Source: Aplysia californica
Lineage: Eukaryota; Mollusca; Gastropoda; Aplysiida; Aplysiidae
Direction: 5' to 3'
DNA: 64,000 nucleotides
NCBI RefSeq assembly: GCF_000002075.1
Contig: NW_004797285.1
Location: 1,668,514-1,732,513 of the forward strand
Part shown: positions 11,901-27,300 of the stretch, one piece after another
How the letters are laid out: each line of letters begins with the position of its first letter
Numbering within the stretch: the first letter of the stretch is position 1
Position numbers and translations under genes: made by a program
Notes under the pieces: model-generated
Told to the model about the DNA's origin: nothing
The model's input: the letters and a program-made list of their open reading frames with translations, nothing else
Database searches by the model: none

Positions 11901-14900
11901 CTGTCCAAATGGTCAAGTGACGGATATTGAATGTGTAGATTCAGACACTGGTGATGACGCTACCAGCCTTGCTGAAGCTGAATGTAACTTGGAAGATGGT
12001 CTGTCATGCACCAACATTCCGTTCGATGGAATCCCTCCATGCAGAGACTATCAGATCAGATACAAGTGCAACTGCTCTGGTAAGCTCTTTTTTAGTTTAT
12101 CTTATTTGTTTCTTTGGTATTTACTTCTCTCACAAATTTCAATATTACATGACATACCTTCCCTGTAGAGACTACTAGATGAGCTACGAGTGAAACTGCT
12201 CTGGCATTCACCCTTTGAAACTTTTTTTTCATAAATTGCTCCTTCTCAAAGTAATAAAAAGGAATTTCAGAATCAGTAACAAGACATTCACTGCATTGCA
12301 GGAAATGCAATTGCTAACTCCATCCAAAACTATTTAATGAACAGTTTTTACTTTTAAAAAACTGTAAATGGTATTCCTTCTGTGATGTTCCATATTGTAT
12401 TATAAATAGAAGATTATTTTCCATTCTTATGGTTATTTTAAAAAAGAAATATGTTGTTCATATATCTTTTAAAGCTCTGTATTTTGATATAATAATCTGC
12501 ATATGAAGTTAGTTGTGATTATGGGATATCTTTTTTAGGCGTTACGTCTTCCCCATCAAGTGTCGGAACATATAACAATCCAAGCTCAACACCTTTGTCA
12601 AGTAAGTGGGATAAGAAAGAAAGTGTTTAGCTTTTTCCAGCTGATGTAGATGTTGCGATCTTTATCTGGTGATTACAATTGTTTGAAAGCCTGGATTAAC
12701 TCATTCGCTACGCCAAGCCGTGGGGGGCGGCGCGGCTAAAGTGCCATCAGTAAGCTAAGCTGCCCCAGGCGGCTCGAGAACCGATCTTCAATTTTAGCTT
12801 AGATTCTATTCCAATCCACATATCCATGTTAATATAAAGGTCATGATATAATGTTGACTTGCGGGTCAAGCATTTCCACTGAAAATCGGAAACTTAGATT
12901 CAGCTTTGAAACGCGATTTCGTAGTTTATTCGACTTTGTTTTATCGCGATGCCAAAATTATAGCCCGGACACCAGTCTTAGTTATTTTACACAACAAAAT
13001 CTATCATTATTTTGCTCACTAAAGAAATGTAGGACTCTTTTTTGTAATATTGATATGATTGGACTCATACTGCCAATGCACTGTTATTGAGAAATCAATA
13101 TTTTTGAGTGCTAGATCTAGATCTAAATTGTCAAAATATTTTTTTCTACCCAAAATCACTTTTTTAAAATGAAACTACATAAAAAGTGCCACTCAAGACA
13201 TGTATGGGTTTGTTCCAAATGCAATTCTGAATAATTCCATTTAAGATCCGAGTGGGTTTTTTTCTGTTTGTGATCGTTTTTCAAGATTATAAATTTTTTA
13301 ATTTTTTTTCAATATCGGATGTTATGTTCAAAATGTACAAATATTATGGAATTTAGGTAAATAACTGCAAACTTTTCAATATTTTCCAGTTCTATATTCA
13401 TTTATGGTTATTTTGATGTATCATTTGACAAGGTGCAAACATTTTTTGAGTTTCACCAAAGATTATTAATTTTTTATTTTCAAATTTTATCCGCATGCTA
13501 TCAAAATTGTGTTGCATAATCGTCGTTTACAGGAACCAAAGTTAAGAAATATATAAATAAACATTACATATGTATTCTACAAACCATACTGAAAATATTG
13601 GTATATAATACGTTGATATTTATTTGAATTTGTGGCCCCAAAGACCTTTTAACTGCCCACTAGTCATCATCTCATTCGCCTTCCCGAAAAAAAATTTGTC
13701 CACAAGCCGAAAATAATACGTAGCGAATGAGTTAACCTGTGCATGCTCAGGCAGACACATACAAACTCACACACATACACACACACACACACACACTCAC
13801 ACACACACACACACAAACACACACACGCACACACACATACACACACACACATACACATACACAAGCACACACACATACACAAACACACACATACACATAC
13901 ACAAACACACACACACACACACACACACGCGCACGCATTAGCACACACACACTCTCACACATGGGCATACCGCAAATTTGTACAAGTTGAAATTTATTTG
14001 CCAGTGTTTCTTTCATGAAATTAGTGAATATTATCACAAGTTGATAAGCCAATATTAATGATTAATTAATGGTGAAGATACCACTAGGGGGCATTGATTT
14101 TGTGTTCAAAGTTATCGGTTCATTTTATGTATTTATGGTTTTTTGTTTTGTCCAAATTATGTTGACTATTTTTTTAATGGCCTGAATTGTTTATATTGAT
14201 GAAATGGAAAGACAATTTAACATCCTACAAAAATTGATATGCACTGGGAATAACGTTCAGTTCTGAAGTATAATGAATACTTTCTATTACATCCGCAACT
14301 TCTTATCTTACTTTGATAAAACTAACCTTTAGCTTGAACTTTGACCGTGAAGCCATTCTGTAGAAGAACAATTTTACAATGTTAAGCAAGGAAGAAGTGT
14401 CCATGTTTTCCTCTTGATCTTTTATTGATACACCATGATGCACATTTTTAAGAGGATATTCATATCCATTTTTCTGTGTTTTAGACTCCCCTGTGTGTGG
14501 CTGGACCATGTGGATGAATGGGCACACCCCAAGTCCTGTGGGAGAGGAGGAGAGCTTCACCAGCTTGAGGCAGAAGTATGCTTTCTGTCAAACGTCTGAC
14601 ATTACTGCAATTGAGTGTAGGGATGCTGCTACAGGGAAATCTGCTCAAGAAATGGGCCAGGTATATTCGCCTTTGTCCAATTTTGTGCTAGTTGTCAGTT
14701 ATTTTTCAGATAAATTCATAGAGAATGGCCTGACGAAGCACTATTTTGGGGCAATCGGTGTTTTATGTTTGCTCAAAATTTGGAAAGCTCAGATAAAGTG
14801 AAAAGTGAGTGTACATTTGCTTTCTAAATTTGCTCAGGTGAGAATGTATGTGAGATGGAATGTTCTTGTCATTTTGTTAATCTTTTAGCCTTACTTTCCA

Positions 14901-17900
14901 TGATGAAAAAGAAGAGCATTCAACTTGTAAGTTTTTCTAACTTATGTTCCTCCCTGTCATTTTGCTAGGTGAACGTGGTGTGTGACAACAACTACAGTGG
15001 CCTGAAATGCTTGAACGCTGACCAGCCCAATGGACAGTGCTTGGACTATGAGGTCAGATTCCTCTGTGAACCGAAAGGTGCTAGCTGCAAGCCAAATGCA
15101 TTTACAAATGGTCCGTTGCCTGGAAGTACAACCACAGGTGAGTGAAAGTTGTGATTTATGTCGTAGCCTACTTATGAATCAGGTGGCATAAGATTTTAAC
15201 CTGATTATTTTATATATTCCTTTACTGTAGGTATAGTTCTTTTAATTACTTTTTTTTTTCTGTATTCCCCTGGGGTGTCTTTAAAATGATCAATTTGATA
15301 TTGGTTCTATTGTAATGAGTGATTCTAGCTACTTGTAGTTCATAAGGTGGTATGGTGACTGAGAGGACCTTTTCATATATTAAAGTTCAAGGTATCACTC
15401 CAAACGTTGAAGTTTAAAAACTTTTAGTTCCTTAGAACTGATATATATGTGCTAGCAGACCAGATTATTTCTCACAGAAGCCAATTTCATCTTACATAAG
15501 CTGCCAAGGCAGCCTTCAGAAAGGTTTAGACAAGGAGAAGTTGGTGAAAAACTGGGAGTTCTTGAAGAGGGTTGTGCATAGATACAATTGGGAAATGTAA
15601 CTGTGTACATGACTATTTGTCCATGAAAAATTAATTTGAAATGTGAATGTTTATGCAATTTTGATAAGTAGGGGCACTTTAGCAATATTTCTGTTCTGTT
15701 CCTATAATCTGAGGGATTGTCATATTGTTAAATGGGACTGGCTTTTTCAGTGAAATTTTTGGGGTGTTTTTTTAATAAGTTGTTTTCAGCCTCTGTGCCT
15801 CATATTGTTGTCCAAATTCTTCGTTCTTATGGAAGTAAATGTCTTGAAACTCAGATAATATAAAAATTCTCAATGTCAAAGAGGATATTTTTGAATTCTT
15901 GAAGAATATTGTTGTTTTATTCTGACAGATTCACCTGTACTTGCTGGCAGTCCCACTTGTACATCTGGCTGGTCTAACTGGGTCAATGAGAATTCTCCTA
16001 TAGGAAGTGATGGTGACAAAGAAAAAATGACAGCTGATGAACTGAGAAACTTTTGCCCTGGAGGAAGCATTACAGATATTAACTGCGTAGATTCTGATAC
16101 TTTGGACGATTCTGCAAGTTTGGCTGAAGCCTCTTGCACAGTGGAAGATGGTCTGTCATGCAAAAATGACCCAATCATAGGCATTCCTTGTCGAGATTAC
16201 AAAATCAGATACATGTGCAATTGTTCAAGTAAGTATACTGCCACAAGAGTATTCAGTATCCTAACTTTTGTATGTGTCACTCCTTTTATACTTTTGTCAT
16301 GGTTTTGCCTAAGTAAATAAATGGTGGCAAAAATTGCAAGCAGAGACAAGAGTGTAGAAGCTCCTATTGTAGTGGACCTATGGTTATATCTGGTCTCCCA
16401 TCTTGCAGTACTTTGGATTTTAAAATGTTATTTCTTGAATTAAAATGTATATAGATAAGAAAAATCCAAACTTGTCATATTGTAATTTTATTCCAGTATC
16501 TGAGTTAAAACATCCAACTATCTCTCAGTGCAGTAAAAAAAAAGATGCTTAGTCTTTTATAAATAAGTGTACGAACATTTTAGTCTATTGCATGCTTATT
16601 AACAGCATTTCAAAATGTTTTTCTTGCATGTCAAGGTTCTACCAGTCATTCAGTGGGAAAACGTAGTGTGCATCATCTTGCGGATGCTCTGCCTTCTTCA
16701 AACATTCCAGGTAAGGTGTATTACACAGTGAATATGAATAAAAATTTGTCAAGAGCTTAACTGGTACGCCAAATTAGTGAAAAATATGAATTTCAGAAGG
16801 AATTTTTTCTTGAATAAACTAGAAGTCTTGTGTTGGGAATCATAAATCGATCACATTTTTTAACCAACTTTAAGCAAAAATTGCTTTGATTTATATTTTA
16901 GGATTTTAAAACTATTTCAGGCTCATCTGCACTAATAGGAAGGAAAAATGTATGCATTTTATTTATTTTTCAAAATTTTAGTGGAATGCCTTTCGAACAT
17001 GGGACTTAGGAGCGGCCTCGTGCGCAACAACATGATTACAGCTTCATCATTCAGGGACACTTACCACTCACCACAAATGGCTCGATTGGATTCACAAGGC
17101 AGCTGGTTGGCAGCCATTGATGACTTGAATCAGTATATTCAGGTAAATCTTTCATCAAGATATATAGAAGGCAATATAATATTTGTTTGGGGAAAGGGGG
17201 TGAAATTATATTATTTTGGACTTGCACATTCTTTTTGTCTTCGTGCTTTGCACTAGAGGTCTCTTTTAATATATAGGAATAGCTAATACACAATTTGCTT
17301 TATGCATGCCTTGATTAGATTTTCCAAAAATTGTAATGTATTCTCAGAAATGTCAGCCCCTGATAATAGAATTTGAAACATCAGTCTTCAAGAACAAAAC
17401 TTTCATATTATCATTTGAATTCCGTGATCAAAATTAGATTCTTCTTTGGATGAGATGTACCATTTAATGTGTATGCTGTATACAAGAATAAAACATTTCC
17501 TGCTTCTTTTCAATCAGGTGGACTTTTTGACGCCAGTCTACCTGACAGGTCTAACAACACAAGGACGACCTGATGCTCCATCTTTCGTTAAATCATATAG
17601 AATTCTGCACAGTCTTGATGGTATCAACTGGAACCCTTATCAGGAACAAAGAGGCATTGATATGGTATGATATTAGGTCACCTGTCACCTGTACATAATT
17701 TTTAGAGATGAGGAAGACTTTTTTGAATTTTCAACAATTTTTGTTCTCATGTAAATTTGAAGAATTTTTAACTCTTCATCTCCGAGGGGGTAAACCCACG
17801 TTACTATGCCAGGGCGCTTTTTTGGTACTTAATCTAAAAAATGACAAAAACATCACTAAATCACTAAATTGGTCATTAAATCAAAACAGGTGAACCTACT

Positions 17901-18349
17901 TTGATGGTTCTTCATCTTATGAATGAAATCCCAATAAAAGAGACCTGTTATCCGCAATTGCCCAAAAAATAATTGGATGTTGAAGTTGTTGTAAAGGAAT
18001 GCGCCCGAGCCGCTCACCGGCACAGCAGTTCCGACTGCGAGCCCCTGGGAGCAGCTTGTTAGAGATAAAAAGTTAATAGAAGTTGACTATCTTCTATATC
18101 TTTTAAATTAGTAAATTATGTAGTGAGGGAGGATATCTTGAGATCAAATGCTTGGTGATTCAGAAAGGGATAACTGATGATAATAATAATAATAATAAAT
18201 TGCATTTATATAGCGCATTTCCACAAAGAAGTGCTCAATGCGCTGTACAATAATACAAAGAACATATGCAGCGCATAGCCTCTATAGTAATCCTCTTTCT
18301 CTCTCTCTCTGTGTCTTTCTCTCTGTGTCTCTCTCTGTCTCTCTCTCTG

Positions 18350-18399
<50 letters not shown>

Positions 18400-21300
18400 A
18401 CACTCTCTCTCTCTCTCTCTCTCTCTCTCACATTCTCTCTCTCTCTCCAGTACATCCTTGAGTAAAGACAATCCCACAAAATTTACCCATACACCCACGT
18501 ACACATTGATGACATCACACAGTCATAAATTGTTACAGAACAGAACAGCATGAATAAACGATACTGAGAGAACATAATAGATTCTGAGAGAACTTAATAA
18601 TATTTGTATTGGGAATGTCGGGAATTACAAATTGAAGCTGCACTGAAACAAATGCGTTTTAAGTGCTGATTTGAATTTTGTTAAAGTGATAAGACTCCCG
18701 TAGATGAGCTGGCAAAGCGCTCCACTGGGAGGAAAAAGCTCCTCCTCCGAGTCTCTGACTTTTGGTTCGGACAGGTCTTAAAAGTCTTTTCTTCGCCGAT
18801 CTTAAAGGCCAAGATGGTATATATTCGATGACTATGTCACAAATATATGATGGTGCAATGTTGTTGAGGGACTTAAAACAGAGATTTACATTTTGCTCTG
18901 AATTCGTTTCTAACTCAGTAATGAAAGAACAAAAATGTTCAGTTTTTGAAAAAGATGCTCAGTGTTGGAGGAACTACAAATTTTTACCAAATCTGCATAG
19001 CTGCCCTCTTTCTTGTGATATTATACTGTATTTAATTAGTTTGTATTCAGCTTCAGAATCTTTTGTACTTTGGTTTCTAACTCAATTGTATTTGTTGAGC
19101 TTTCAGTGTGTGTGTTGTGTACAATGTTGGGAAATATTCTCCACAGATTTTCGAAGGCAATACAGATATTTTTACACCTGTTAAAGTTCTGTTCAAGCAT
19201 CCAGTTTTGACAAGACTGTTGCGCATTCAGCCAGTGTCTTGGCATGGAAGGATTGCCATGAGATTTGAAGTTCATGGTTGTTCCACGGAGTATCCTTGTA
19301 AGTGAAATGCTGGGATAAAATACTTAATGTAAAGAGACCAATTAACATTTTATTGAACCTTTAAGACAATAAGCTGAAAGCCTTAAAATAAAGGACAGAA
19401 GTTTCTTTTGAGATATCTGTTCAAGAGCAGCACTAGTGTCACAGAGAGACTGATGGGATCCATTTTTCTTTATTTATTTAAAGTCTGAATTCCCCTGGGT
19501 ATGTTTGATCTGGGTGTCCTGCATAGAGAATACAGAGCTGAGAGGAATGCTTTATGTAATAAGATCATAACAGCATGTAAATGGGTATATGCGTGTAAGG
19601 ACCTTTTCATTGTTAAATTTCTCAAAACAGTGATGAATATTTTATTTGTCTTTAAAAAAATATTGTTGTTTTATGGTAGCATTTACTTAGATTAAATATT
19701 GTCAATGATAAAGGTAATACACTAGAAGTGCTTGGCGTTTCACCGGAAGTAACCTGCCCAAAATGCCCCGCGGCCATGGCGGATCAGTTGTAAACATGGG
19801 GGTTTGTTGGGGGGATGTCAGCTGAGACACCAGAGATGTATACACTTGCTCCTGAAAAATGACCATTTACGGCTCAACAAATGATAAAAGGCATAAAACC
19901 ATATTTTTTCTTAACTCTTTTTATCCTAGCCGTACCCCCACGGACTCTGTACCCGTCCTGGGGCCGCCGCGCCGTATGAGTCGGAAGTCAGTGCGTATAG
20001 TTCAAAGTGCTATATTTCTTACTTTTACTCTAGGTTTTAAAGGAAATTTGGCAGTTATGTTAGAAATTGAATGTAGTTTTTGTAAATGTATGTGGTTAGG
20101 AAATACACCAATAGCACAATGTAGATTTTGAGGTGTATTCCACCCTCGAACTTGACCCTGATTGCCGCGCCCACGACGTCCCACTGGATTTTATAGATCT
20201 AGATCTAGCTCTACCCATCGAACACGAATTCCAGTACTGACCCCTTCACCATGATCTGAATCGCTATTAGATGAGTCTTAGTCATGTTTCTTATCATCCA
20301 CAACGGAATTTACGGCACTTATTTCAGAGTCACTATCATCAAATTAGTATCATTCCCCCTCACAACCCAGCGCAACTTCAAAAAGTACTTCGTCGGTCGT
20401 GAATGTACGTTTTCGAGACATCTTTCAGGCTTCTACACCTATCAAAAACAAAGAAACCACTGTTCATTGGAAAATTAAAACATTCAGACAGAGCTAGCAT
20501 CGCCGTATTTGCGTATTTTGGTAATTACAAGCAGAACTAGCTTCTTTGACGAGACCGTATCGCTGTTCCGAGAATACTCGTAGCCCGGACTGGTCCTAGT
20601 TACAAGTATACTCGTAGCCCGGATAAAAAGAGTTAAAGCTGATAGAATGAGCCATTCAAAAATGATATGCGATCAAATAAATACAAACAAAGTGCAAAAT
20701 GCGGTAAACTCAACAATTAGTACATTAGCACAGCAGAACAAGTGATAACACAGCGTGTAGTCGATCTGCTGGAGCGCGTCACTTTATCGATTGATATCTT
20801 GGCCAAGAGACGCTCTACGAGGTCAAGATAACTTGCAAAGTCATTGGTCACTATTTATAACTTTGACCTGTAATTTACTAAGTCATTCTCCATGTAAGGA
20901 ATACTGAAATTTTCCATTGAAAAAAGTCAGGGTCCTGGTCGAAGTAGGTCAGCCCTATATGTAGGGCTTGCGCGCTTCCAGGGTTAAAAAGCAACAATGA
21001 AAATTTCCTGATCCTCTCTATTTCAGTGACAGCACCATTACAACTGGACTCACAGATGTCTCAGATGTCTGAGCCGACTGAGGATCTGGGTATGTTTTTC
21101 TCTTTTTTTCATCTGTTTCCTTGAAGCAAATGTAATTTCATGACTTTGACCCCTCTGATTACTTCAGAGAACGTCTTTGTCTTAAATTGATTTAATCTGC
21201 TTGCCTTCCAGCAGTTTTAAGATTAAAATAACATCTAGCATCTTTTTCATGAGGATTTCAAAAGATCTTTAGATTCCTTCATTGACGACTCATTGAGACC

Positions 21301-24300
21301 AGAATTGATATCCACAGTTTTGCGGTATTGATTTTTTTTTTTTTTTTACAACTGGACTACTTCCACAACATGTGTCATGAAGCAGTCGATATTGCATAAA
21401 ATTTTGCAGTAAAGTATGCTGAAATAAAAACAATGTTAATCATATTGTAGTTTATTTTGAATACTCTTGCCTTGAGGCTTCTTTTTCTCTTCAGTTGTTA
21501 TTAAGTGTGAAAATGGTTGTGTTTTAAAATGTACTGATACTACAGACTGTGCTGTAAGATATCTAGAATAGATCCATTTTGGAAAAATTGATTTTTAAAG
21601 ATATGTTGAATGACATACCATTAAAACAAACACTCATTTCGTTATCTGTTTTCTACTCTCTAATGGCAGAGCCCAGTGGACAGTACTTACCCATTCCTTT
21701 CTAAAGCTTATACAAGTACTGATTTTTTCATCTTCTCTGTTAATGCAAAAGTGAATAAGTGAAACAAATTCTATAACATTTTTATAACTTAAAAAATCCA
21801 TCTTCCCATCAGATAAATGCATTGTGTGGGATGACTGGCAAGATTTATCTCAGCCTGGACTAACTAGCAAGAATGACATTGAGCCCATTGAAGATCTAGT
21901 GAGGATGTCTCCTTCATGCAAAGACCCTGTCCAGATTGAGTGCCGAACAGCTACCCCTGATCTCAAACCTGCCCAAAATAGTGGTCAGAATGTTGTCTGC
22001 AATCTCTGGGATGGTCTGCGTTGCACAGCCGATAAGGCTAATACTTCAATGTGCTATAACTATGAGGCCCGCCTTGGCTGCTGGAAGTCTACTGCAGAAT
22101 GTTGTACGTATTTTTACTCTATTTCTGTTATGCTTTAGAAAAGTAAACTAGTGTTAGTTCAGTGTGAGAGTGCTACACACTTTCCTCAAAATAGAACAAG
22201 GTATATATATGTAAATATGTATTGATTCTGTCTGGACTTTGTGGGCTTTCCTTTCTATACGACGCTACAAAAAGCCAGGTTTTATTATTCAAAAGTTTCA
22301 TTCCAATGGTTTAATTTCTTTTCAAATTTCAATCAAATGCAGCATTTTGATTTATAAAGAACAAAGCACTTGGATCTTTGGTTTATTGAGTGGGAATGGG
22401 CTGTCGAACTTCTTTATGCATTAATGAACAATGAACCTTACCTTCTATGGAAACCATGAACATCAGCAACTGATAATGCAAGCCTTTTAATAACATTGTA
22501 TTTTCATAGAGACAAAACCCAAAGGAGAAGGGGCTAAATGTAGAAGCTGACCGAGCAGAACAGTTTGAGTAGGATAGAAATAAAAGGCAAAGATGATGTC
22601 AGAAGCCTTGGGCACTTACATACAACATTAGTGATTGAAGGTGCTTGGCAGTGAATTAACACAGTGCTCTTCTTTTTGACTAGCTTCGAATTCTGCCATT
22701 TAATTTTCTATTCTTATTTTTCCAGTGTCCAAAAGGTCCACTGAACCGAAGAAAGTATCGTCAGCATTGAGAGAAGCAAGGATGTGCTTCTCTGGCATGG
22801 ATTCTACTCACTGTCCCCACATGGGCTGTGCAAATGGCTTGTATTGCAACGGTGTCAAATGTGTTCCAAGAAATGAGTGTCCATGCATGGTTGATGATAC
22901 AGTTATCAGAGTGAGTGAAGAGTTTTGTTTTTAATTGTAAATTATAAGACTTACTACTACTTACGATGCATCTTCTTGGAAACTTCAAGAAAGATCCAAG
23001 TTCCTTTACTATCATTACCACGGTGAAATACTGCTCTTTATGAATGCAGTTATTATCTGTAGCTTGATAAGAGAGGATGTTAGACACAGAATTATGACTT
23101 TCAGTATGTTCCAAATTTCAGTTCTGAAGTAGTAGCTTAATTTTGACAAAAAAGCATAAGTATACAAACATCTTTTTTAAAGCAAAGCTGACTACAATGC
23201 TCTTTGACTTTCCATCATTTGTTTACCGTATCCTGTTCATGCAACTTTCTATTCATTGTTAAAAGAAGATGTAACTTGTACCTTTCGTTGAAACTATGTT
23301 TAATATAAGATGTTATCATTATCCCTAACCCATGCATTCAAGTAGGTCAAATAGCTGTGATATTTGACCCAGTTTTCCGTATAATTTTGGGATCTTGTAT
23401 TATTGTAAGCTAAGAAAACATAAGTTTAAAGGATTGTGTTTTTGACCCTTTCAGCCGGGAGCTGTTGTTCGAAATAAAGACTGTGAAACATGTCAGTGTA
23501 TTGGAGGAGAAGTTCTTTGCATGCCAAAAGTCTGCCCAGCCTGTCAGGTGGTGAGTATCAGAAGAACAGTGTCAAGTATGATTTTGAGAGACATTTGGGC
23601 TATGTGTAGGCCTTTGTATGTATGCATATGTGTATGTGTGTGTGTGTGCATGTGTGTGTGTGCGTGCGTGCGTGCATGTATGTGTGTGAAAAGGGGGACA
23701 GGGGTTACTGCTTAATTTTATTCTTTAAGTTGAATGTTCTGCATGCTTTCCATTTCTTTGTGATTTGGGCTGGAAGCAGGCTTTAAAAAAAATTTACATC
23801 AACAGAAAGGATCTTTTACAATTGTTAAGGATCATCCAACCTATAGCCTCAAGAATGACTATAAAAGAATGAATGAAACAGTATAATAGGCTTAATACTA
23901 AAAGAGATGGTAAGCAAATTTCATTAAGGGAAGTTTGTATGACAACTCCTTCAAGCATATTTCCCTTTCCTAAACTCCACGTGTTCTCCATCCAGGGAGA
24001 GTCCCAGCTGAACAAAGAGACATGTAGCTGTCAGTGCAATACCTGCAGCTCCGGGGAGTTCCAGTGTGCCACTGGATTGTGCATTCCGGCAGAGAAGCGT
24101 TGTGACGGTGTCATTGATTGTGCTGATGATGAGCACAATTGTGGTAAGCTGCCTTGATTTTAATTGACTGAACACCTGGTGTGATACGGGTTTGCAATGC
24201 TTAACATTTAGGGTCTTGGGGAAATGCTCCCTTTTTAATTCTCACATGCACAAGTGTGGATTCACTCAAATTTTCTGATGCACCAAATTGAATTTTAACG

Positions 24301-27300
24301 TTTTTTTCAACCTCAACACCAAAGTTTGACTGAGATTCATAGTTATATTTGTTAGCTTCATATATGAGTTAATACAAAACAACTTTTTCACTTTGCTTCC
24401 TTTATCCTTTGTTGTATTATTATAATGAAATAAATAGAACAGTGTAGCAGTGTAGAATTTCTGTTCCCCTTCTTTTCTTTCAGCACATACAGCTATTTTT
24501 GTTCGCAAAGTACAGCCTGAAAAAAGAAAAGGTAAGTCATACAATTTTATGCTTTTTCAGATGCTCTTTTTAAAAATTTCATTGCCAACATTTCTGAGCT
24601 CATAAAAGAATGATGTTGTATGAAAGAAATGATTTAAAGTGAATAATATTTTCGATAACACACACATCAGTTTCTCAAAGACTGAATTATCTACAAGAAA
24701 TAAACATGAGTATCAGCGAATTGCTTTTATTTGTTTAGTTTTCTTTTATGGTCAGGTCTTTTAGACCCATCGTTGTCAGTAAAGAATCAACATGTATGTA
24801 AAATTGGATGAAACTATTCCGTAGAGTCGTCATGAAGAGTTTTTCCCTTGAATTGTTACAAAGAAAACTTTTTGTACCGGTACTGCAAATTCATCATTGG
24901 TCTTGTTTTTGCTTCTAGTGTTGATTATACACGTTTCAAATGATATTTTTTCAAAGTAATATTGACTCTAGTCCTCTACCATAAAATCTCAGGATAAGTT
25001 CACTTTTATCTCTTTGGAATGCTTGTGAGCTGTACTCTTTGAGAGTTATGAAAAGTAGGAAAGTTGCTTTATGTTAATTTAAGTGCTTATTTTCCCCAGG
25101 AAATTCACATAAAAAAAACCAACTGAACGTTTGTTGGTGAACTGTGTAGATTGGAAGAGAAATAAGAGACAGTGTATATAGGCTAGTCATTAAAAGTGAC
25201 ATGCATTGATAACTATGAAATCCTGTGGCTTATCCATAAGTTTATGTTTAGGCCTCTGATACTTTTTCTTTTTGAGTTTTTAACTTGATTTGAACTAATC
25301 CACAGGTCAAACAATGTGCCACTACACTATGGGTAATGGTCCTGTGAATTTCAAGGTAGGAATATACAAATACGTTTCATTTTTTATAACTTGGATTCAT
25401 TATAAGTTAGCACAAAATTATTCTATGTATCTGGGCATATTTAAAGTAACTTGATGTAGAAACATTTGTATGGGAGCGATACAACATAAGCAGATCACTT
25501 TGCTGTAAGTTTTATAGCTTTGGTCAATTAAGCATAAAAATTTTGTGCACTCTTTTGGCTTTTTAAAAGTTGAATGTTAATTATATTTGTAAAAACAAAC
25601 TGCACTGTTTAGAAACAGTCTTCGGTACTAAACAATACCCTTTAAAAAGACCATCTTTATTTCATTAACAGTGGGAAATTTCATCTCGGCTTTGTCACAT
25701 TTGCGAAAGGTGTCAAAGATATTATCACAAAGAAAACACTGACTGGGAACAGTTCTCTTTAAAATTAGGCTCAAATACAGATAGCAAGTTATAGTAAGTC
25801 ATTGCTAAGAGGTTGAATGTTGTCCATGACATACTTTTCTTTGGGGACTCTTCTAAATCTTCTGTTTACCACTTCCTTGGATGTGACCCTTACAGAATGC
25901 TCACAGGGTCTGCAACATCTATGAATGCAACACCATTAACACTTGCAGTACCGAAGGCTCATATTGTGAAAAACCCTTGGGTACCGCACCAGTTTAGAAT
26001 GCTAAAGCTGAGGAAGAATATTTTTTAATTAAAAAAACCTTGGCAGCTCAAGAAACACGCTTTAAAAATTCAGAGAGGTTCATCAACCATTCAGCTACAA
26101 TATAGAGTGACTTCCTTTGGTATTTACTTCAGTGCAGTGCGTCCATTCGTTGTTTAATTATTTTTAGTGAACCTGGTTGTGTCGGTGACTAAATTTGCCA
26201 GTGGTAGTGAGCGCAAACTACGGTCTGGAGACTAAAAGTACAGTAGAAAGTGTTAATTTGAGTTTGCTTTTGTACAGTGCATATATATATACAAATATAT
26301 TCATTTGTGCTACTTCTAATTCTTACTGTCCTTCTATTAGGTGGGTGACAGCTGGCAAGATGGATTGTGCAAATTGTGCACTTGCAAGCTGACTGCGAAA
26401 GGAACTGCTGAATCAGTATGTGATGCTCCAGCCTGTCCAAAATGCCAGCATGTGAGTGAAAGGAAAGGCAACTACATAGACTGATTGCTGAAAATTAGCA
26501 TTTAGACAAAACACTCTGGTCTAACTCTTTGCATGTAGCTGGCTTCTTAGGTGAATTTGTGTACGTGCAACTTGCTTTCTAACATGGTTCTTCATTTCAA
26601 CTTCAAATAAAATTGACATTTCTCATTTCAAGTGCACCATCCTTACTTGTTACTTTTAAATAAAGTAAATAAATACAGTGTTTATTTTGATTTGCACTTT
26701 TAATGGTTTTCTGTTACAAAGTGTCTGATGAAACCTCTACTAAGGTTATAAAATACCCTTCCATAGTGTTTTCACAGTTGATTTTTTATTTTACTTAATT
26801 CCAAATGCGTGATTATATTAAATTACAAAATTGTCTTTCTATATTATTACCTCAGGGGGAGGTCCAGGTTCCTGTCTCTGGTCAGTGCTGTGGGCAGTGT
26901 GTAGCTGCTGGGTGTAAAGCCAATGGAAATGTATATAAGGTAAGAATACAGCAATGTGATGGATGCTGAAGTTTGTTAGCCCTACACTTCCAATCCATAC
27001 ATCTCTTTAAGACTTTTTATTTCCGGATCTCAGTCCCAAGATTTTGATCACGATGCTATGATTTTTATTGTAGTATCTCTATGCAATGCAGCAAAAGTCA
27101 GTCCACCAAAATCAAACTCAAAGGAATAGAAAATAAATGCATTTATGTAACTATTGTAACCACAGCTGCACAGAATATAATGCATCCAAGCCTTCTAATT
27201 GGCTTGTTTGTCTGAACTTTATGGCCTTGTTGTATTGCCTCTTTATGTAGTATATACACCATTCATTAACTGAACAAGGCTGATAATTAGTAATACATAA

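Noticed and set aside
13667-14052. Cys/Val-rich and His/Thr-rich frames on both strands
   Set aside because: They are translations of the CA repeat.
18235-18553. Arg/Glu- and Ser/Leu-rich frames
   Set aside because: They come from the TC/CTGT repeat inside a dispersed element.
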